Below, in pieces: positions 62,506-64,000 of a DNA stretch of 64,000 nt. The stretch is from IMG/VR virus record IMGVR_UViG_3300021085_000017, positions 28,116-92,115 of that record. The stretch is one strand, 5' to 3'. The notes below the pieces were generated by a model. It saw only the letters and a program-made list of their open reading frames with translations. It ran no database searches and had not been told where the DNA came from. Numbering within the stretch: position 1 is the stretch's first letter; each line of letters starts with the position of its first letter. The position numbers and the translations under genes are program-made. The DNA is from a virus.

Positions 62506-62961
62506 TTAGCCTGCTAATGGATTACTTGCTTTCAATCTATTTGATTCAATCTTCTCGTCTTGTAGTTCGTTTTCTTTCTCAACGATACGTACCTTCTTGT
62601 CCATTTCAGTTAAAGTATCTTTCATTGCACCCAAGTCTGCGCCAATACCATCTAGTTTTTCTGAGATTGCTACTTCGACTTCTTCGATTGCCAACTCTAA
62701 TTCAACTAAGTCTAGTTCATTACCTGCTTCTACTTGTTCTTTTAATGCAGTAATTCTATCTAGTATATCAACTTCTAAAGATGATACTTTGTCGTTTATT
62801 ACTGAGATTTTGCTTTCTAGTGGAGCAACGTTCACAGATGGTGCGTTTTCAATTGCATCAAGGCGAGTATTAAACTCTCCCCAAGCATAAAATCCACCAC
62901 CGATTGCACCGATGACGCCCACAAGAGATGCGTAAGATGTTAATTTATTCATTAAGTTCAT
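62506..62961 (-). CDS. Membrane-anchored coiled-coil protein
   Basis: The 151-residue protein has one N-terminal hydrophobic span, SLVGVIGAIGGGFYAW, followed by a long acidic heptad-rich region (about 60-140) that should form a coiled coil. No enzymatic motif is seen. The ATG at 62952 (MNKLTSY) overlaps the previous stop and is an alternative start. It may be a spanin-like or anchoring protein, but that is a guess. Confidence 0.6.
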   Translation of the reverse strand: MNLMNKLTSYASLVGVIGAIGGGFYAWGEFNTRLDAIENAPSVNVAPLESKISVINDKVSSLEVDILDRITALKEQVEAGNELDLVELELAIEEVEVAISEKLDGIGADLGAMKDTLTEMDKKVRIVEKENELQDEKIESNRLKASNPLAG

Positions 62962-64000
62962 TTTCTAATTCCTCCAGTTCTGCCTCTAATCGGCTTATGT
63001 TTTCGTTAGTGTTATTTATCTCTTCCTCATACACTGCCATAGGGTCATTATCAGCATACTCTCCTAGTGTTCTATCTTGGTAAACTGACCTGCCATATAC
63101 TTCCAAGATGGTACTCTCAGCATACCAATCATTATTATCTGGTAGTTGCACTGGGTCATATAATACTTGTGATGTATATTCACTTATGTCTGGTTGAGAA
63201 TCAATCATTGCTTGTGCTAAAACAAACGAGGTCGCTTTAAGTTTTAAATCAATACGAGTAAGATTTGCTTCAATACGAGCAATAACTCTTTCGATACTTG
63301 CTTGTATTTCTTCTACCTGTGCTTCTATCTCTGCATCAGTTACCTCAACTTCACCATCTGCCTCTACATCAGTTTCAGCATCAGTTTCAGTTTCTTCTTG
63401 TTCTTCTACTTCAGTTCCTTCAGTATCTTCAGTGGCTTCATCATCAGTTGACCCGTTTGATGATTCAGAACTTTCCTCAGTTGCTTCGTCACTATCCACT
63501 GACTCTTCCACATCACCACTGGACTCTTCTTCTGTCGCCTCTTCATTGTTTTCTTCCTCTACTGTTTGTTCTGTTTCCTCTTCAACAGGAGTCTCTTCTT
63601 CAACTGGTGCTTCTTCTTCAACAGGAGTCTCTTCTTCAACTGGTGTTTCAGTTGGTGTTTCAGTTGGTGTTTCTTCAAGTTCTTCAAGTGTTTCTTCTGA
63701 ACCTGCTGTGTTTTGTACTTCCTCTTCCATTGGTGCCTCTTCGATTGGCATCTCTTCTTCCATTGGTGCTTCTTCTATCATAGGAGTATCTTCAATAGGA
63801 GCCTCTTCTACTATAGGCGTTTCTTCAACAACAGGAGTTTCCATTGTTACTTCTGGTGTGCCCATCTCTTCTGCCATAACATCCTGAACCTCTTCAAAGA
63901 ATTGTTCTTCAGTTATATTCTCTTCTGCTAATGCATCAGAGAACTCTTGTTCCATTCCTGCTTCTTCTATAATACTAGTGAATGCTTCTTCGAATGATTG
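62945..64000 (-). CDS. Acidic repeat protein, 5' end outside the window
   Basis: The frame is open through base 64000, so the start is missing; an internal ATG lies at 63955. At least 350 residues are seen. The first part has many short Glu/Pro/Thr units, variants of PVEEETPVEEE, followed by a Ser/Glu/Asp-rich stretch. The last 130 residues are different, with a predicted helical VEEIQASIERVIARIEANLT and a C-terminal coiled coil. No function is recognised. Repeats of this kind evolve by expansion and contraction. Confidence 0.65.
   Translation of the reverse strand, partial: QSFEEAFTSIIEEAGMEQEFSDALAEENITEEQFFEEVQDVMAEEMGTPEVTMETPVVEETPIVEEAPIEDTPMIEEAPMEEEMPIEEAPMEEEVQNTAGSEETLEELEETPTETPTETPVEEETPVEEEAPVEEETPVEEETEQTVEEENNEEATEEESSGDVEESVDSDEATEESSESSNGSTDDEATEDTEGTEVEEQEETETDAETDVEADGEVEVTDAEIEAQVEEIQASIERVIARIEANLTRIDLKLKATSFVLAQAMIDSQPDISEYTSQVLYDPVQLPDNNDWYAESTILEVYGRSVYQDRTLGEYADNDPMAVYEEEINNTNENISRLEAELEELENELNE
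63540..63860 (-). repeat. Glu/Pro/Thr-rich short repeats
   Basis: Degenerate units of 9 to 15 bases encode EETP, EEAP and PVEE words repeated along this stretch on the minus strand. The plus strand shows many TTCTTC and TTGGTG runs as a mirror of them. Length variation among related phages is likely. Confidence 0.7.

Noticed and set aside
63298-63931. Long Leu- or Ser-rich open frames on the plus strand
   Set aside because: They mirror the Glu/Pro/Thr repeats of the minus-strand acidic protein and have the low complexity expected of shadow frames.
1-64000. tRNA genes, CRISPR arrays or insertion sequences
   Set aside because: No T-arm GTTCRA-type cloverleaf was found in the few gaps, no regularly spaced direct repeats, and no transposase or terminal inverted repeats.

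Overview
The window is a contiguous, AT-rich piece of a T4-like tailed phage (myovirus) genome of the kind found in marine bacterioplankton. Recognisable T4 core genes set the identity: gp26 and gp51 (baseplate hub assembly), gp46/gp47 (recombination nuclease), gp55 (late sigma factor), gp53, gp25, gp6, gp5 and a gp7-like giant (baseplate). Copies of the T4-type late promoter GATAAATA/TATAAATA fit this. The host cannot be read from the sequence; strong TTGACA-N16-18-TATAAT promoters imply a sigma70 host, and the low GC and auxiliary genes suggest a marine proteobacterium (inference). No tRNA, CRISPR array or insertion sequence was seen. Genes run off both ends of the window.

Layout. 1-1601: a partial probable tape-measure gene (minus) divergent from gp26-gp51 (plus), with facing late promoters between them. 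1602-3220: an accessory patch with a promoter-led, hairpin-rich stretch that may encode a structured RNA, a GIY-YIG endonuclease, a small membrane protein and a compact promoter-RNA-terminator unit on the minus strand. 10609-3218 (minus): an operon from a strong sigma70 promoter carrying gp55, gp47, a short-chain dehydrogenase, gp46, a basic histone-like peptide, a methyltransferase, a fatty-acid desaturase, a GNAT-like protein and two 2-oxoglutarate oxygenase-like proteins. 10671-35649 (plus): the baseplate and tail module, with very large proteins (1526, 1424 and 3174 residues), a spike gp5 separated from its lysozyme-like domain, and fibre-like paralogues, interrupted by a minus-strand clpP with its own promoter.

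35653-56445 (plus): about 21 kb of tightly packed genes behind one sigma70-like promoter. They include glycosyltransferase-like proteins, six radical SAM enzymes in a row (interrupted by one sulfotransferase), an SGNH hydrolase, a cupin sugar isomerase, a short DegT aminotransferase, a C-methyltransferase, a thioredoxin-like protein, a methyltransferase, a UDP-sugar dehydrogenase and an epimerase. 56442-60454 (minus) adds a secreted FG-GAP lipoprotein with a perfect sigma70 promoter, an APS-kinase-like/SGNH fusion and a second sugar dehydrogenase. 60533-61990 (plus) is another glycosyltransferase-like gene. The end of the window (minus) holds an AdoMet decarboxylase-like gene, a membrane peptide, a coiled-coil membrane protein and a partial acidic repeat protein.

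The most interesting content is the 35.7-61 kb glycan-type biosynthetic island. Five of its six radical SAM proteins carry a twitch/SPASM-type cysteine motif before, not after, the radical SAM core. The sulfotransferase plus APS-kinase-like domain suggests phage-directed sulfation. Together with sugar-nucleotide enzymes, glycosyltransferases and SGNH proteins this looks like a pathway for an unusual modified glycan, possibly attached to the virion or to the infected cell surface. That function is inferred from families and context only.
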